This document shows positions 33,540 to 46,190 of a stretch of DNA of 64,000 bases, one piece after another. The notes below the pieces were generated by a model, which did not search any database, was not told the origin of the DNA, and worked only from the letters and a program-made list of their open reading frames with translations. Position numbers and translations under genes: made by a program. The stretch comes from Diadema setosum. Lineage: Eukaryota > Echinodermata > Echinoidea > Diadematoida > Diadematidae. The stretch covers positions 7,127,564 through 7,191,563 of the forward strand of contig NC_092706.1 in the NCBI RefSeq assembly GCF_964275005.1. The letters run 5' to 3'. Each line of letters begins with the position of its first letter. The stretch's first letter is position 1.

Positions 33540-34628
33540 TTTTGGAGCAGTGATATAAAGAATATTCAAGATATCACATTTGATTCATATAGGTCAGTTG
33601 TATCACACACAAAAAAAACAACAACAACATCCTACCGTACAGTAGTTTTGCAATAAAGCCTAAAATTTAAGGAGATATCACTATTTTTCTTGATAACCAT
33701 AACTGTATACGGTTAAGTATGGAAACATTTGTATTATAACTATTGTTCACATTTTGTACATTTAATAATACTTAACATCGATTATACTGGTTCAAATTTT
33801 TACATAAGTTGTTGTTGTCTCTTGTCTCTAACTCATAATTTAGAACTATTTAGAAGCACTAATGCTGGGTTTTTGTTTTATCTGCAAATGGTAATATTAT
33901 GCCTTTAAGAATTGAAACATGCTAATTCCCTTCCAGTGTGCACTTTGTACAGTGACTCTGCTTTCTTGTTCTTTGTTTCGTTATATTGCATGTATTGAAC
34001 CTGTTAACCATTCAGAACGTCCAAGGGCTCGATCAGGATACTCCGTAAATTAGGGGAATCTAATTATGATAAATATGACACAACATGGTTGTGTGTCAAA
34101 AGAGCAAGCCCTTCAGTGTCAGCTCTATACATCTGTATGACCTCATTGATATCTTATCAGGATCATGTAACCATTAATACACTCGGACCATGGGCTACAT
34201 AGTTAGTAATCTCTACACGGAACAAGACTCCCATACTGCATGATCTCTGTATCAAATGCATTGTTAACCATTGGGAGCAGTGAAAAAAAAAAAAAAAAAA
34301 AAAAAACGATTTATCATATTCAATGCATATGTGTAGGTCCGTTGTATCACAAAACATCCTACATATGAAAATGTTGCAATGAAGCCTATAAGATATAAGG
34401 AAATATCAATATTTTTCTAAATAAACCATAACAATTTTATCATAACTATTGTTAGCAATATTAATTTATACTTAACAATACTTGAAATTGAATATACTGA
34501 TAAATATTTGACATTGTTGTTTCTATCTCTAATTTAGAACTATTTTGAAGCATGAAAGCGTTTTTTGTTTTGTTTTGTTTTTTTTTTTTGGTCTCATCTG
34601 CAAATGGTAAATAATGGCTCCCTTAAGA
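33540..34628. repeat. Diverged direct repeat, two copies about 725 bp apart
   Basis: 33540-33910 and 34272-34628 share GGAGCAGTGA, GTTGTATCACA, GCAATGAAGCCTA-like, ATTTAGAACTATTT and TCTGCAAATGGTAA blocks in the same order. Non-coding; the sequence between them is unique AT-rich DNA. Confidence 0.7.
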
Positions 34629-35744
34629 TACAGTCTGTACATATAGACAATATCAAGTATCCTTCGCTACTTCAACCAAAAGTCACATCTATTCGGTGCC
34701 TGTCTTTTCGCGGTTATTCATTCTTTTGATTAGTAATTGCTTGTAGAGATTGCCTAAAAGAAGCCCTCCTCCAATGTGTGCAAATTGACTTTTCAAATTC
34801 TTTCAAAAAAATCGGTGCCTAGGAGAGTATAGTTGACCAAACTGGCAAGACAGACAATAATGTACAAAATGATTGCAAGTGTCGGGACAGATCATCACAT
34901 AATCAGAGTCCTTATAGTCAAATTACCTTTTAATTGCAGGTCATAGCTCCAAGGCGTGGTAGTATCCGCCTATAAAAGATTTTAAGTACCTTCGACAAGT
35001 CTTAAGTCTATTGTACGTTAGCATGTAAAGGAACATCACAACACATTTTATGATTCGTCACACTATAACAACTGTTTCATACTGAACGTGTCTATTCTGA
35101 TGAGTGGTACATTGTTTAAGCATTTGTAACGTTAACATTTATTGTGATAACACATGACATCTAACACGCAATGTCCTTGGTGCTATTCTGCATCAAATGA
35201 GAGTTCCTTGGTGCTTTTCTGCATCGAATGAGAGTAGGCCTACTCTCAAATCATTTGTTCGGGATCTTTCTTTGAAGCCATGCTAAGTGGCGTGTTTATT
35301 TGTTTGGAAAAGTAATGTCATGTGTTGGGACTTATAATTACGTGGTAACAGATCTGATTGCTGATCGTCCACAATTCATTAAGTGCTCCTCCGGTGTGAT
35401 AATTACAAATAGTACTATTTTCCCTTGAGTATTTTTTATGCAAGTTGGTTTACGCCATACGAGGGGAAAATCGGGCACCGACATTAGATTTCAACGCTGA
35501 TTTTCGAATATACATTATGTCTGCATTCAATAAAGAACGCATCTACACTGTGCGATAGTTCTCCATCACTTAAATCGCTTGATTTTGATATTGCGATAAT
35601 TGTGTGTTCCAATATCTCCAAACGGTATGATGTGCCTACTATCAGACTATGAATATGATTTTGCTAAAAACAAATTAATATAGGCTACACCGAGATGAAA
35701 AAAAAAAACGCAAACAGTTCTTTCTTTTTGTCTGTCTGTCTGTT

Positions 35745-35782
<38 letters not shown>

Positions 35783-35903
35783 GTTCCCTTTAATGGAAAT
35801 TGGTTTCGAATAAGGTGATTGCACTATGATGCTTAAAGCTTGTATGCTTTTATGATAATATGTTATATGAGAAAGAAGCCCTGCGTGGATACGTGTATCC
35901 AGT

Positions 35904-35936
<33 letters not shown>

Positions 35937-36204
35937 GTTTGTATCCCCGTGCGTGTATCGCCTCTCAAGTACTTCATTATCAAAATAGTGAAACAACGTG
36001 TGAAAACGTGTTGTTTCGCTATTGCCACATTCAAAACCTTCTCATTGCACGTATTGTTCGACATAGAGCTGGTACAGTATGTTGTCCTCTCACTCGGTTA
36101 CGAGCGTTCGCCATAATCATTCGCTTGTTTTGGCGCTTCAGTCTATTCGCAAAATGAAATGATCTACACATTGTTTGTCATTCTACACTTCCGCTCGCGT
36201 GGTC
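34629..36204. other. Non-coding stretch upstream of the GPCR gene
   Basis: Holds a short GAATGAGAGT duplication near 35180-35240, a (CT)n tract at 35748-35779 and a (GT)n tract at about 35905-35939. The GPCR promoter should lie here, but I see no convincing TATA or initiator element. Confidence 0.45.
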
Positions 36205-36249
36205 ATGGTGGAGGACGTTAACAATGTCGGGGTTTTCATTGTATTTTAG
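36205..36249 (+). promoter_or_regulatory. Upstream ORF overlapping the GPCR start codon
   Basis: ATG at 36205 opens a 14-codon frame (MVEDVNNVGVFIVF) that ends at TAG 36247-36249, overlapping the GPCR ATG at 36224 in another frame. If transcription starts upstream of 36205, ribosomes would meet this ATG first; its GTCATGG context has a G at +4. Confidence 0.4.
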
Positions 36250-37099
36250 CGTGAATTCAATCCCTCTCATTTTAGGCATCCTGGCAAACTCGATAGCTCT
36301 GGTCGTGATTTATAGAGTGCGTCGACGTACCAAGAAAAGCCAGCGTGGTCGTTCTGTTCCTTCGTTTCTTGTCCATACACTAATCGCGGTCGACCTCGTG
36401 AGTCTCTTCTTGCTATGGATCGGTAATAGTCTTGATTTACACAACACGAAGTTGAAGTGTGAAGTTAACTACGTCATAAGATTGACTGTTGGATATGCGT
36501 CGGGATTCATGAACACACTAATGTGCCTCGAGAGATGCTTCGCTTTGCGAGCTCCGTTATACTATTATAGAATGGCGACTTTGTGCAAGGCCAAAATTGC
36601 TGCATCCGTCGCACTTTCTCTGTCGTTCCTTATCAGCACTCTTCCTGTGATGGGTGTAGGGAGTTACGCCGTAGTACATGAAGTCGGAAATACCACAGAG
36701 GTCACATGCAATCCTCCCGGCGATTCGGGGACCCGAGGCAGTCCGGGCAATAGGGCCTTCACGGCGATCTATCTCGCATTCGGCTCTCTCATGCTGATTC
36801 TCATGTACGTGTCAAACGGCCTTGTCATCTTTCAGCTACGGCAGCGGAACAGTAGAACGAGATTAATATTGAAGCCAAGTAAACGTGAAACAGACCTACC
36901 AACGTCCTCTGTCATCGAAATGCGCACTAGCTTGAACGATAAGAATAAAAGTGATGTATCGCCAGAATGTGAGACAGGGAGAACCAACACTCGACATGGA
37001 GTTCGGACTGTGGAGATGACGAGGACCACACAGATATCGATCTCCAAGATGGTCGTAGTCATGTCGGTGGTGTTCACCATATCCTGGTTTCCATTTTAC
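36224..37099 (+). CDS. Prostanoid-like class A GPCR, exon 1 (TM1-TM6)
   Basis: 292 codons with six membrane segments: TM1 SIPLILGILANSIALVVIY, TM2 around LIAVDLVSLF, TM3 ending MCLERCFAL, TM4 SVALSLSFLISTL, TM5 AIYLAFGSLMLILMY and TM6 VVMSVVFTISWFPF. The DRY box is ERC, followed by ALRAPLYYYRM, and TM4 leads into LPVMGVGSY; these closely recall vertebrate EP-type prostaglandin receptors (ERA/ERC, RAP-WY, LP-LGVGQY). The disulfide cysteines before TM3 (LKC) and in loop 2 (VTC) are present. The exon ends with a GTAAAT donor at 37100, phase 0, at the end of TM6, where vertebrate prostanoid receptor genes keep their intron. The N-terminus is only about ten residues, so a further 5' exon is possible. 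An orphan relative cannot be excluded. Confidence 0.82.
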
Positions 37100-37255
37100 G
37101 TAAATTATCTTTGCTGTCATTTCACCTTATTTTTATGTTATGCACAACTTCATTATTCTTACTCTTTGTAATTGTAGTCAATAGGCCTCATGTAAGTCTG
37201 AAAGGACGTACTAACAGAATCATGCATGACATATTTTACCATTTAAGTGAAAATC

Positions 37256-37434
37256 CGTTGGGTGGTAGAAGGCTTAACGGTCCACCACGTATTCTTTCTA
37301 GGGTATGTGTATGGCCCTGAAAAGGGCCTACCAAATCCCGGGATCCTAGAGATTGGGTAGGCCCTTTTCAGGGCAACACGCATACCCTAGAAAGAAGTAC
37401 GTGGTGCACCGTTAAGCCTTCTAACCACCCAACG
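37256..37434. repeat. Near-perfect hairpin (foldback MITE) in the GPCR intron
   Basis: Arms of about 80 bp start CGTTGGGTGG and end CCACCCAACG, with matching AAGGCTTAACGGT, TTTCTAGGGTATG and CCCTGAAAAGGGCCTACC blocks and a centre near 37347 (CCCGGGATCC). Only a few mismatches are seen, so it is young or maintained. Confidence 0.88.
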
Positions 37435-40148
37435 TTCTACCGCCACGGAAGCTTTCAAAGATTTAAAAATCTGTTGTTTGTTTTCAAAACAGTGCAAGCT
37501 GTGCGATTCAGCCGTTGGGCTGAGACGACTGCCTGAAATGTAGATCATAAATCATGAACCAAACTTTCACCATGTTTATGACTACCGCTGTTGTTGTCAT
37601 AGTCACCATTGTCATTTTTTTATGTCTGTTGTAATCGATATTTGAACAAACAAACAAACAAATGATTCCTTCTTGGGGAATTGTAAGGTAATTGAGCTTT
37701 GCGCTTACATCTGAATGAAAGGGCCAGTGTTTTGGCCTGCCATGCCGTGGGACTTGTGTCCTTCACACCACATCTGTGCCCGGTTGTGAAGTTGACCATC
37801 GCTTTTTTTTTAACACCACCCCCCCCCCGAAAAATAAAAATGTACCTACCCTCTTATTTCTTGAGATGAATGTTTTCTCCTTTTTTTTTTTTTTTTAATT
37901 TGTTTCAGTCTGTGGTTGCTCAGTGAGAATAAATCCGCTTTAAAGTGAAATTTGAACTCACTCATGACGCTCATTACAAAATGATTATGCTTCCTGTTAC
38001 CTTCCTTTAAGTCGGGTTCAGCGGATTTCGTTTCGGTTTCGTTTTGCTGCACTTCCGTGAGACATGCCGTGTACCCTACACAAACCGTAATTGCTTTTTC
38101 ATTCATTTCTCTATACCTTGTGGATTTTGTGTCACAAATTCCTCAGAACTGTGACACCCATCATCTATAGCAGAGTCTTCAAAGTGTCTTGTCTATATTT
38201 AGAACACTGTATTTTTAGGGCAGATTCATTTAAAAAATACAATAAATAAAAATCTGTGTTTACAGAGCAGAGCGCTGAGCTGCCGGTGTCTAGCAATTCA
38301 AATGCCCTTGACACGTACAGGCTTTGACTTTGAGCAGTTCGTGCTTTGGGGGATAACTAATCAATCTAAGTTGTAGAGTTTCTTTACTGCGCTCGAACAT
38401 CATGCTGTTGGCACATCTGCTTTAAAGCAATCTGTTACGCCTCATTATCTGAAGGACATTGCTATGGAGAGAGAAAAATGAGAGAAAATGAGGATCTTCA
38501 GATCCAATTTCATAGAGCCAAGCAGAAAATGAGCTGAAATGATTCTCAAGGAGAAACAATTTGCGGATCAATTATCGGCCTACCGGGGGAAAAAGGTGAA
38601 AAGCCTGACGAGGATATGTTGTCATGCTCCTAACCTAATGGGTACTTTGATAATACAATGTAAATGCATAATTAAAGTATATGTGCTCACCGGAATAGGA
38701 AAAGCACTAAGGGAAATACCGAGACATAATTATGCAATAAGTTCCGATGTTATCAGCATAAACAGCACACCATGTCTCTATTCAGAGCGCCAAAAGAACG
38801 GGTGCTCCTTTCTACATCGGTGACGATCTGACGAAGCTGGACAGATACAGATCCACAATTAGGAGGAAGGGGTTCAGGAGGTTCCGCTGAACTCCCCCCC
38901 CCCCCCCCCCCCGGTTTGGTCGTAGCAGAAAAAAAAAGAGAAAGAGAAAGGGGCAATTAAAATAACGGAACTGAACATAAACTTGAACTCAAAACGTCCA
39001 CATTTTATAATTCTGTACCCCCCCCCCCCCATAAAAATCATAGTTAAGGTCCTGCAGATATCACAGTGAAAGGAGAAAGTTAACGGAGGAGGATTTCGTG
39101 CAAAGTTCTATCGGGTGCACGTCACGAGCTCGGCACCCACGAGTCATACAGCCCATGAGCTCAACATTGGGCAAATAAGGCCCATCAGTCCGACACTAGG
39201 CAAACGAGGGCCACGAGTCTGACACTAAGCACAAAAAAAAAAGCCCACAAGACCGACACATTAAGCCCCCTGATGCAATGGGTCTTGTGGATATGTTTGA
39301 CTAGTATTTTCAGCACAGATCAACGTGAAGACTATTATATAGCCAAGATTATGATCTCATGTGAATGCTACTCGAATCTTTGAATGAGTTACATACAGTC
39401 TGATTAAGATAATAATGACAGAGCTGAACATCAATGGAAATAAGTTTGAATACACTTTGAATGATGAGGATGAAACTTCAGTGAGAGATTCAAAATAATT
39501 ACTGAAAAACAATTTCTCTGATCTTATTGAAAAATTTCCATATGACATGACAGGCGTTTTTGTTCCGGGACTCCTTTTCTAAATAGAATCCAAAAAGGAA
39601 TAACTGTAACTTGGTTTCATAGCCATCCAACTGCCATGCATGATCTTAGTAAATATCTGAGAGTCACAGATAGTCGGCAAAGCAGATCACGTGGTGGTGC
39701 AGCAGTGTATGCATTCCCTTCTCAATTGGATGATTAAAATTAGCAAACGAAAACTGAGCTGAGCATTATGAATGAGTCATTAGAATCCCTACTTGATTAG
39801 ATTATACTTCCTGGGAAAAGGAGAACTTGCTTGCGGAAACGGTCTATATAGGCCACAATATGATGACAATATCTTTTATTTTTATTTTTTTGAAGCAATG
39901 ACTAACTCTATTTTGACCCAAATATTTTGTAATAAAAATAATCACGGATGATCGTGATATGAAAATAACTCTGTTCATCATTCTGTTGACACCTTTAGTA
40001 CATTCTCATTAATCCAATCGATTACTAAACTATCTAGAGTAGCAGAAAATTCACAACTTTTATTAAGGATGGGTGTGTAGATCAAAACTTGGCAACCAGT
40101 TAGAGCTTATTATTTTCAATCTTTGGAAACAAGCAACCCATCCCCACA

Positions 40149-40205
<57 letters not shown>
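37435..40205. other. GPCR intron, repeats only
   Basis: Poly-C, poly-T and poly-A tracts (37820, 37882, 38887, 39018), a small CACGAGTC/CCGACAC minisatellite at about 39118-39290, and a (TA)n run from 40150. The minus-strand ORF at 37846-38106 is not supported by any family or splice sites. Confidence 0.5.
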
Positions 40206-40209
<4 letters not shown>

Positions 40210-40454
40210 GGGTTTGTTTGCAAAAACCGATAAGTCCATTTTTGAAGATTTTGAAGTACGATCTCTGTCATTAAGTACAAAATGATACTGTTTAAATGAT
40301 ATATTGGTCACTACATATAATGGTATATTTTGAAGTTATGGTCAAAAGAAGCAAAAATGTTCTTATTATTCTCTCTATTTTTCTTGACCTTTAATCGCAA
40401 ATATCTCCATTTGGCAAATATGGACTTATCGGTTTTTGCAAACAAACTCTTCAT
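40206..40454. mobile_element. MITE inserted in a (TA)n microsatellite
   Basis: Inverted ends TGAAGGGTTTGTTTGCAAAA and the complement TTTTGCAAACAAACTCTTCA, matching for about 35 bp through CCGATAAGTCCA, with (TA)n on both sides (40150-40205 and 40455-40521). A TA-target element landing in a TA run fits well. Confidence 0.8.
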
Positions 40455-40464
40455 ATATATATAG

Positions 40465-40525
<61 letters not shown>

Positions 40526-41022
40526 CTGACATTTCTTTGATTTGTCACTTCTTTCTTTTAGCAGGGACGAAGCCGCATTACTAGTGTGTTTGTCGCTTTT
40601 ATTCGTCGTGTCAAGGAATGTTTTTCGTGATGGTGAAAGGATATCATAATCTCAACATTCTTTATATTCATATCAATCTTTATTTACCCTGCTAGGTCAC
40701 GTGGGTTCATGATCGTGTTAGTTTTACAATGATTTTGAGGGCTGTCACTGCTGCTATCCAACCGAATTACTCATGATGATGAGAGTTTCATGTCTGTACA
40801 AACAACACACATTTTGCATTATGTTTTAAGAACAACTCTCCTCCACTTGAAGTACTTATAACATTTTCCCCTATGTTTTTTTAAGGTAGATTTAAAGAGG
40901 TGAAACTGTTGCATCATCCCAATCTTCCACATTTCAGATGATGTATTTGTGTCTATAGTATTACATTTATCCTTAACTCTCTAAACCCCCTCCCCCTCCA
41001 CAATATCCCAATGATCATGTAG

Positions 41023-41262
41023 ATTCAGCGACTGTTGAAAGCGCTCGACGTCTCCCAGCCGGAGTGGTATCTCTACGTCGTCATCTTCCTCCTGGTCAGC
41101 AACCATGTCATCGACCCTTTCGTCTTCGTCTTCATGAAGCAGCAGAGTCGAGACGCACTCAGAGAGCTATGCATGGCGGGCATCTGCTGCAAAAAATGGC
41201 GGACACAGTCGGGAACGGAAGCTAATGATCGAATCACAAGTGGGACGACTGTGTCATCGTGA
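41023..41262 (+). CDS. Prostanoid-like GPCR, exon 2 (TM7 and C-terminal tail)
   Basis: 79 codons in phase 0 from an AG at 41021-41022 preceded by a C-rich tract (an in-frame alternative AG lies at 41027-41028). It encodes TM7 (LYVVIFLLVSNHVIDPFVFVF), helix 8 (QQSRDALREL), a cysteine pair (GICCKKW) that may be palmitoylated, and a short Ser/Thr-rich end to TGA 41260. IDPFVF replaces NPxxY, comparable to LDPW-Y in prostanoid receptors. The TM7 arginine that contacts the prostanoid carboxylate, nine residues before the DP motif, is a phenylalanine here. Together with exon 1 the receptor would have 371 residues. AATAAA at 41531 may be the polyadenylation signal. Confidence 0.78.
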   Translation: MQRLLKALDVSQPEWYLYVVIFLLVSNHVIDPFVFVFMKQQSRDALRELCMAGICCKKWRTQSGTEANDRITSGTTVSS

Positions 41263-43850
41263 GTGCTTTGACTCAAAATGCAACTATAAATCTTAATGGA
41301 AGTAATTTGGTCAGAAGATATCGCAAATGTGGAAAGGAAAGGACCTTTGACATGACAAGAGTGAAAATGTATTTTTTTTAACCCTATCCAGTTACGTATT
41401 GAAGAACGTGCTTTTCTAGAAAGACTTATAACATGAGTCCACTATAGATATCAAAATACATTTTCCAAAACCTTTGTTTGTAGTTATTGTGATGGCCAGA
41501 TTCTAAATGATTTCTATCATGGGTTGTCAGAATAAAATGTGACAAAGCACATTGAATTATGAGAGTTTAGAAAATCTTACAAAATACCAAAATCGGGTTA
41601 TCGATTTTCAGTGAATGCATTTTCACCTTGACGGGTCACATAATTTTTATTGTGTTTGATTTACTTCATTTTATTTTATTTTATTTCATTTTATTGTTTT
41701 ATTGTATTTTATTGTATTGTATTTTATTGTATTGTGTTTTGTTTTATTTTATTTCATCTTATTTTAGTTTATTTTATTTTGTTTTACTTTGTGCCATCTT
41801 ATTTCATTTGATTTGATTCTATTCTATTCTATTCTATTTTCCTGTTTATAATCTGCTGGTAAAATAACGTCATCTGATGTGTCCTCCTTGTTGTTGTTTT
41901 GTTGTTGTTTTCATTTGAAGTCACTTTTCTAAAAAAAAAAAAAAAAAAACCTTCTCGCCAACTCTCGCCATCCCCAACTCCAGGTTGGGCATATTTTTGG
42001 GCAGCACTTACTGGTCTGTATGGCACCAGTGGAACTACCACGAATCCGATGACGAAACTTACCAAAGAAATGAAATTGGACAATTCATTTATTTATTCAT
42101 TCATTCAATGAACTTGGGCCAGGGTAACTTCATCAGTGGTTTATACATTGTTATTCTTAGGGGCCCTGCAAAAGAATAACAAACTACAACAATATTGATT
42201 TAGAATACACAAATTAAGAAATCATCGGACAGTAACAATGGCACATTACAGTATTATTTGAATGAAGTTCTTCTGTTAAGGACAAAATGTCATGTTCTTG
42301 ACGTTATAATTATTGATCAATACTCTTACAAACTTACGTCTATTACGTCTATAATAAACATGTCTGTTATGAAATGTTTAACTTTTGTTGTGCATAGTTT
42401 TTGCTCTTTATCTTGTCCGTGCGGTAGTGATGTCATCTTGTCCTGCTTTCGTTATCAAGTCTTTGAAATGCAGGGCGATAGTGAAAGACCAATAATTCTG
42501 TGTAGAAAAATGGGGGATGTGGAACAATGGTTCGTTTCTCAGCAGCGTAAGTCTGATATGCTAAAATAAATCGCAGACTTCAAATACTCAGAGATATCGT
42601 AATATCCAATGAATTACCTAGAACAAAAAACACAAGGTCTGTTTGGCTGTCTACCCATCCATCCAAACATCATTTGGACAAGTCACATCTCATAAACTAT
42701 ACAATATCCAAATAATAATGTTCATTGCATTTTAATACCAGTACAATATTTTACGTGTGTGTGTGTGTGTGTTTTTCTCAACAGCAGCAATATTGCGCTA
42801 ATGAGCATAAGGCTAATGTGTCAAAATAAATCGCAAACTTCAACTGATCATTGCTGATCCTGTCTATTCTCATTCTGTAAGCTGTGCAGGTTTATGTACA
42901 AAGTATAGTATACTTGTGTACAGTGCATTTTGATACCAGCATAATATTTTACTTGTCTTTTCTTTCAGCAGCAGCAATAATTTATGCATTCAGTAACCAT
43001 AGATAATCTGATTAGTTACACTGGAGTGTTATGGTTCAGTTCTAGTTATTATCTGTCTTTGGGTCTTATTTTCATGTGCATGTTTCTTAAATGTTCAATA
43101 TAACTTGATTAATCAAGCAGGTAGTTTCTTAGAAGGAGTCTCTTGACTTGTATTTGACAGTGTCCATCCATTTAAATCCATACTTCTTTTTTGTTCACAT
43201 GTTTTCTTATGTCAATCAATAAGAACCCGAATTGAAATATTACGTGACATTATTCAGACTTGGTTTATACAATGTTGAACTATCATGTATATCATGCCTT
43301 TGACGATTATATTTTTTACATATTTGATTTTATATAGCCAAGTAAATGTGGTTTAGCATCAATCAAATATTGGTAATGAGGTCATGTAGGTTGGTCTCTG
43401 TTTTTCAGCACTGAGTAGCTACTTTTTAATCATAATACCGTATGTTATACAATCATTCCCATGCTGTGTGAAAAAAAAAAATGCTTATTGCAAAAAAGAA
43501 AAAAAAAAAAAACATGTCAACGGCAAAATGGTGCTGGTTCTATCTTAACGATGCCTTGAATCATATCAATTATTTAGATTGATGATTTGATCTCTGCAGT
43601 GTTTGAAATATGTGTACACTGTGCATGACAACAGTTTTTTTTTCTACAAGTGAGCATAGATGTTCAGAAATACCCATACGTTAATAATACGGGTGCTTAA
43701 TTTTACTGAATTTAGATATGGAATTCGATATTGATAGGAGCGATTTTATCATTGGTCAACTCCCCTGAGAGGAATGGCTTCAAAACAAATAATACCACCC
43801 GCCTTCCTGCATTTTAAGGGATAGAAAAGAGTGTGATTTTTTCTCATTAT

Positions 43851-43851
<1 letters not shown>
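41263..43851. other. Non-coding stretch downstream of the GPCR
   Basis: GPCR 3' flank, a TTTTATTTTA-type low-complexity run (41650-41840), a poly-A tract (41931-41949), a possible SINE or LINE 3' end on the minus strand at about 42060-42180 (ATTCATTCATT tail), a GT run at 42755 and poly-A at 43495. No gene. Confidence 0.45.

Positions 43852-43903
<52 letters not shown>
43852..43903. repeat. (TA)n microsatellite
   Basis: TATA/TACATA run ending just before AAAGGTGGTGCTGG. Confidence 0.95.
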
Positions 43904-43906
<3 letters not shown>

Positions 43907-44680
43907 GTGGTGCTGGATGGATGTGTCTTATTGATGGTCAACAGGTTAAAAAAAATACGTAAGTTTTATTCTTAGTTATTTTGTTACTTTTTTTTTCTTA
44001 TTGATCTTAAATGCACTGTATGAAAATCATATATTAGTATGCAATATACACTAATCTTTTGGGTGCTTACCTATCACACATCAGTTTGAATGAAAGATAC
44101 TGTATTTTGTGTAGTGTGTAGTTTACTATGAGTGGAGATGATTACTCTAGATTACTCTGACAGTTTCACCATGATTTACTATAACAGTCTTTTTGATTTT
44201 AATGAAAAGTATCAGCATGATACTGTGAAAGTGCTGCCGATTTTATAAAAATAGCTTATCCTAATCATGCAAGTAATTTATATTCGTGCTTTCATGCATA
44301 ATTATAAAGAAAGGAAATCTAGTGTACAAGTACATCATTACGAAGTTTAATGACATTAAAAAGTACATGGTTTAGAATTTTTTTGCTGTGTGCTTTGAGG
44401 TTGTCTTTCCATTAAAGGACTGTATGTTTCTATGTATATAAATGCCTGTAACAGCAGTAGCAACTCTATCCCTAGATATCTATTAATATCTCTGTTGCAT
44501 TATGCATGTAGCTATGCATCTTTTTTTTTTTTTTTAGTTTTAAACACGCAAACACACACACAAACATATGCACTATATATCATAAGCTATTATAGAATAT
44601 GTATCGTTATAAGATATGATGAAGTAGGGCAATAAGGCGTTTTCAAGTCCAACAGTGATATATATGTATGATATAAAGTT
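43904..44680. other. Non-coding stretch
   Basis: AT-rich; one poly-T tract at 44521-44535 followed by a CA-rich tract. No gene or repeat recognised. Confidence 0.4.
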
Positions 44681-44792
44681 AAACAACAAAACTGGAACAA
44701 AGTTCATGCTGTATTCATCAACGGGTTATATCTGTACAGAAATAAACCGTTGGTGAATATTAAAAGCATGAACTTTATTCCAGTTTTGTTTT
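44681..44792. repeat. Short foldback hairpin next to (TA)n
   Basis: Arms of about 50 bp (AAAACTGGAACAAAGTTCATGC and its complement, then ATTCACCAACGGTTTA-like), with a loop around TCTGTACAGA. A (TA)n run follows at 44834-44889, the same pairing as at 40206-40521. Confidence 0.75.
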
Positions 44793-44829
44793 TTTATCTT
44801 ATTAACTGCCAACACGTGGACAACCTACT

Positions 44830-44833
<4 letters not shown>

Positions 44834-44889
<56 letters not shown>
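44834..44889. repeat. (TA)n microsatellite
   Basis: Long TA run with flanking TG/TA variants to about 44930. Confidence 0.95.
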
Positions 44890-44895
<6 letters not shown>

Positions 44896-45644
44896 GTACG
44901 TGTATTTGTGTGTGTATGTGTGTGTGTAATAAATTATGTAATTCCATATACTTCTGTAATACGAGCGATTAAAATAATGTATCCTATTCATTGCGTACTT
45001 GATGGAATTAAATTCCGTTTTTATAGCATATCTCAATGACTCAGCGACTATAGCAACCAGATCTCAGGAAACAAGGAAATCAAAGTGTTCATTACAACGA
45101 AACAGTTATCAGTAAAGGACGATATGGGGAAATTATGTCACAAATTATGAACAATTTTTAATCATTTTCATGGTAAATCTTGTGCGGGGAATTTCCATTT
45201 TCCCCCCTTCTTTGTCACTTTCATTGTACTCTAAAGCATATCAGGGTAGATTCCAAAAACGTAATTTTGAAGAAATCACACTTGATGCTTGTGGGAATGT
45301 CTTCATACAAGGTAATAATATGAATAAATGGTAAGAAAAGAGGAAATAGAGATTATAAAGGCGTCATTGATTGAGACAATCCGACAAATTGTATTTACAT
45401 AATCCCGAAACGGTGTTGGCTCTGAAAATTTTCAGGCATACTGGACCTGATATTTGGAACTCTTTCTGGATATCAGCGATTTTATTATGTCAATATAAGT
45501 GTACTGTACATTAAATAAAATATCGCCCCACCTATAAGTATCTTATTTAGCCATTTGACCAGCCATGACCGACCTGTCCTACAAGACTACTATCTGCCAT
45601 GCCATGTTGATCAGTGATCCAGGTCATAACTTGTGTAAACCTTG

Positions 45645-45699
<55 letters not shown>

Positions 45700-46190
45700 T
45701 GATAAACTGTGCTTGTATAGCGAATATCACATTCAGGGAGAAGTCTCTATGCACTTTAAGAATGAAACAATACAAGTAAAGGAAGTAAGGTGAAAATGGG
45801 ACAGTTAAAGTAAACAATAGAAAATTAAGATTAAGCTGACACTGAGAAACACTGATGGCCATGAGCCTTATCATTGCAAAAATGAGTATGTTTGCAACAT
45901 TCTTCTAAATGAATCAATTGTTTCAGCATCTTTAATTTTATCAGGCAGACTATTCCATAATTCTGCTGACGCTACAGCAAATGTTCGCGATCCATGAAAT
46001 TGATGAAGCAAACATACCCCTCCTTCCCTTTTCCCTTTCCTCTCATTCTATAACTACGCAAGTATTTGTACATAGCCACGAAGTGTCAACGGAGGCATTA
46101 TGTTTTCTGGTTGTCCGTCCGTCGGTCAGTCCTTCCGTCCCTCCGTCCTTTTCTCCGAATCAATTTTGGACAGCGTAACTTAAAAATTCC
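45645..46190 (-). mobile_element. 3' end of a SINE or LINE with (ATT)n tail
   Basis: On the minus strand the segment ends in a (TTA)n tail (plus-strand TAA repeats at 45645-45708) preceded by a conserved-looking GAGACTTCTCCCTGAATGTG block. Such tails with a trinucleotide run are typical of CR1/L2-mobilised elements. The family is not identified; nothing coding remains. Confidence 0.45.

Noticed and set aside
35840-36157. ORFs over the (GT)n tract upstream of the GPCR
   Set aside because: Val/Cys repeats are microsatellite translation.
37846-38106. 86-residue minus-strand ORF in the GPCR intron
   Set aside because: Its C-terminus is a poly-Lys reading of a poly-T tract and no family is recognised.
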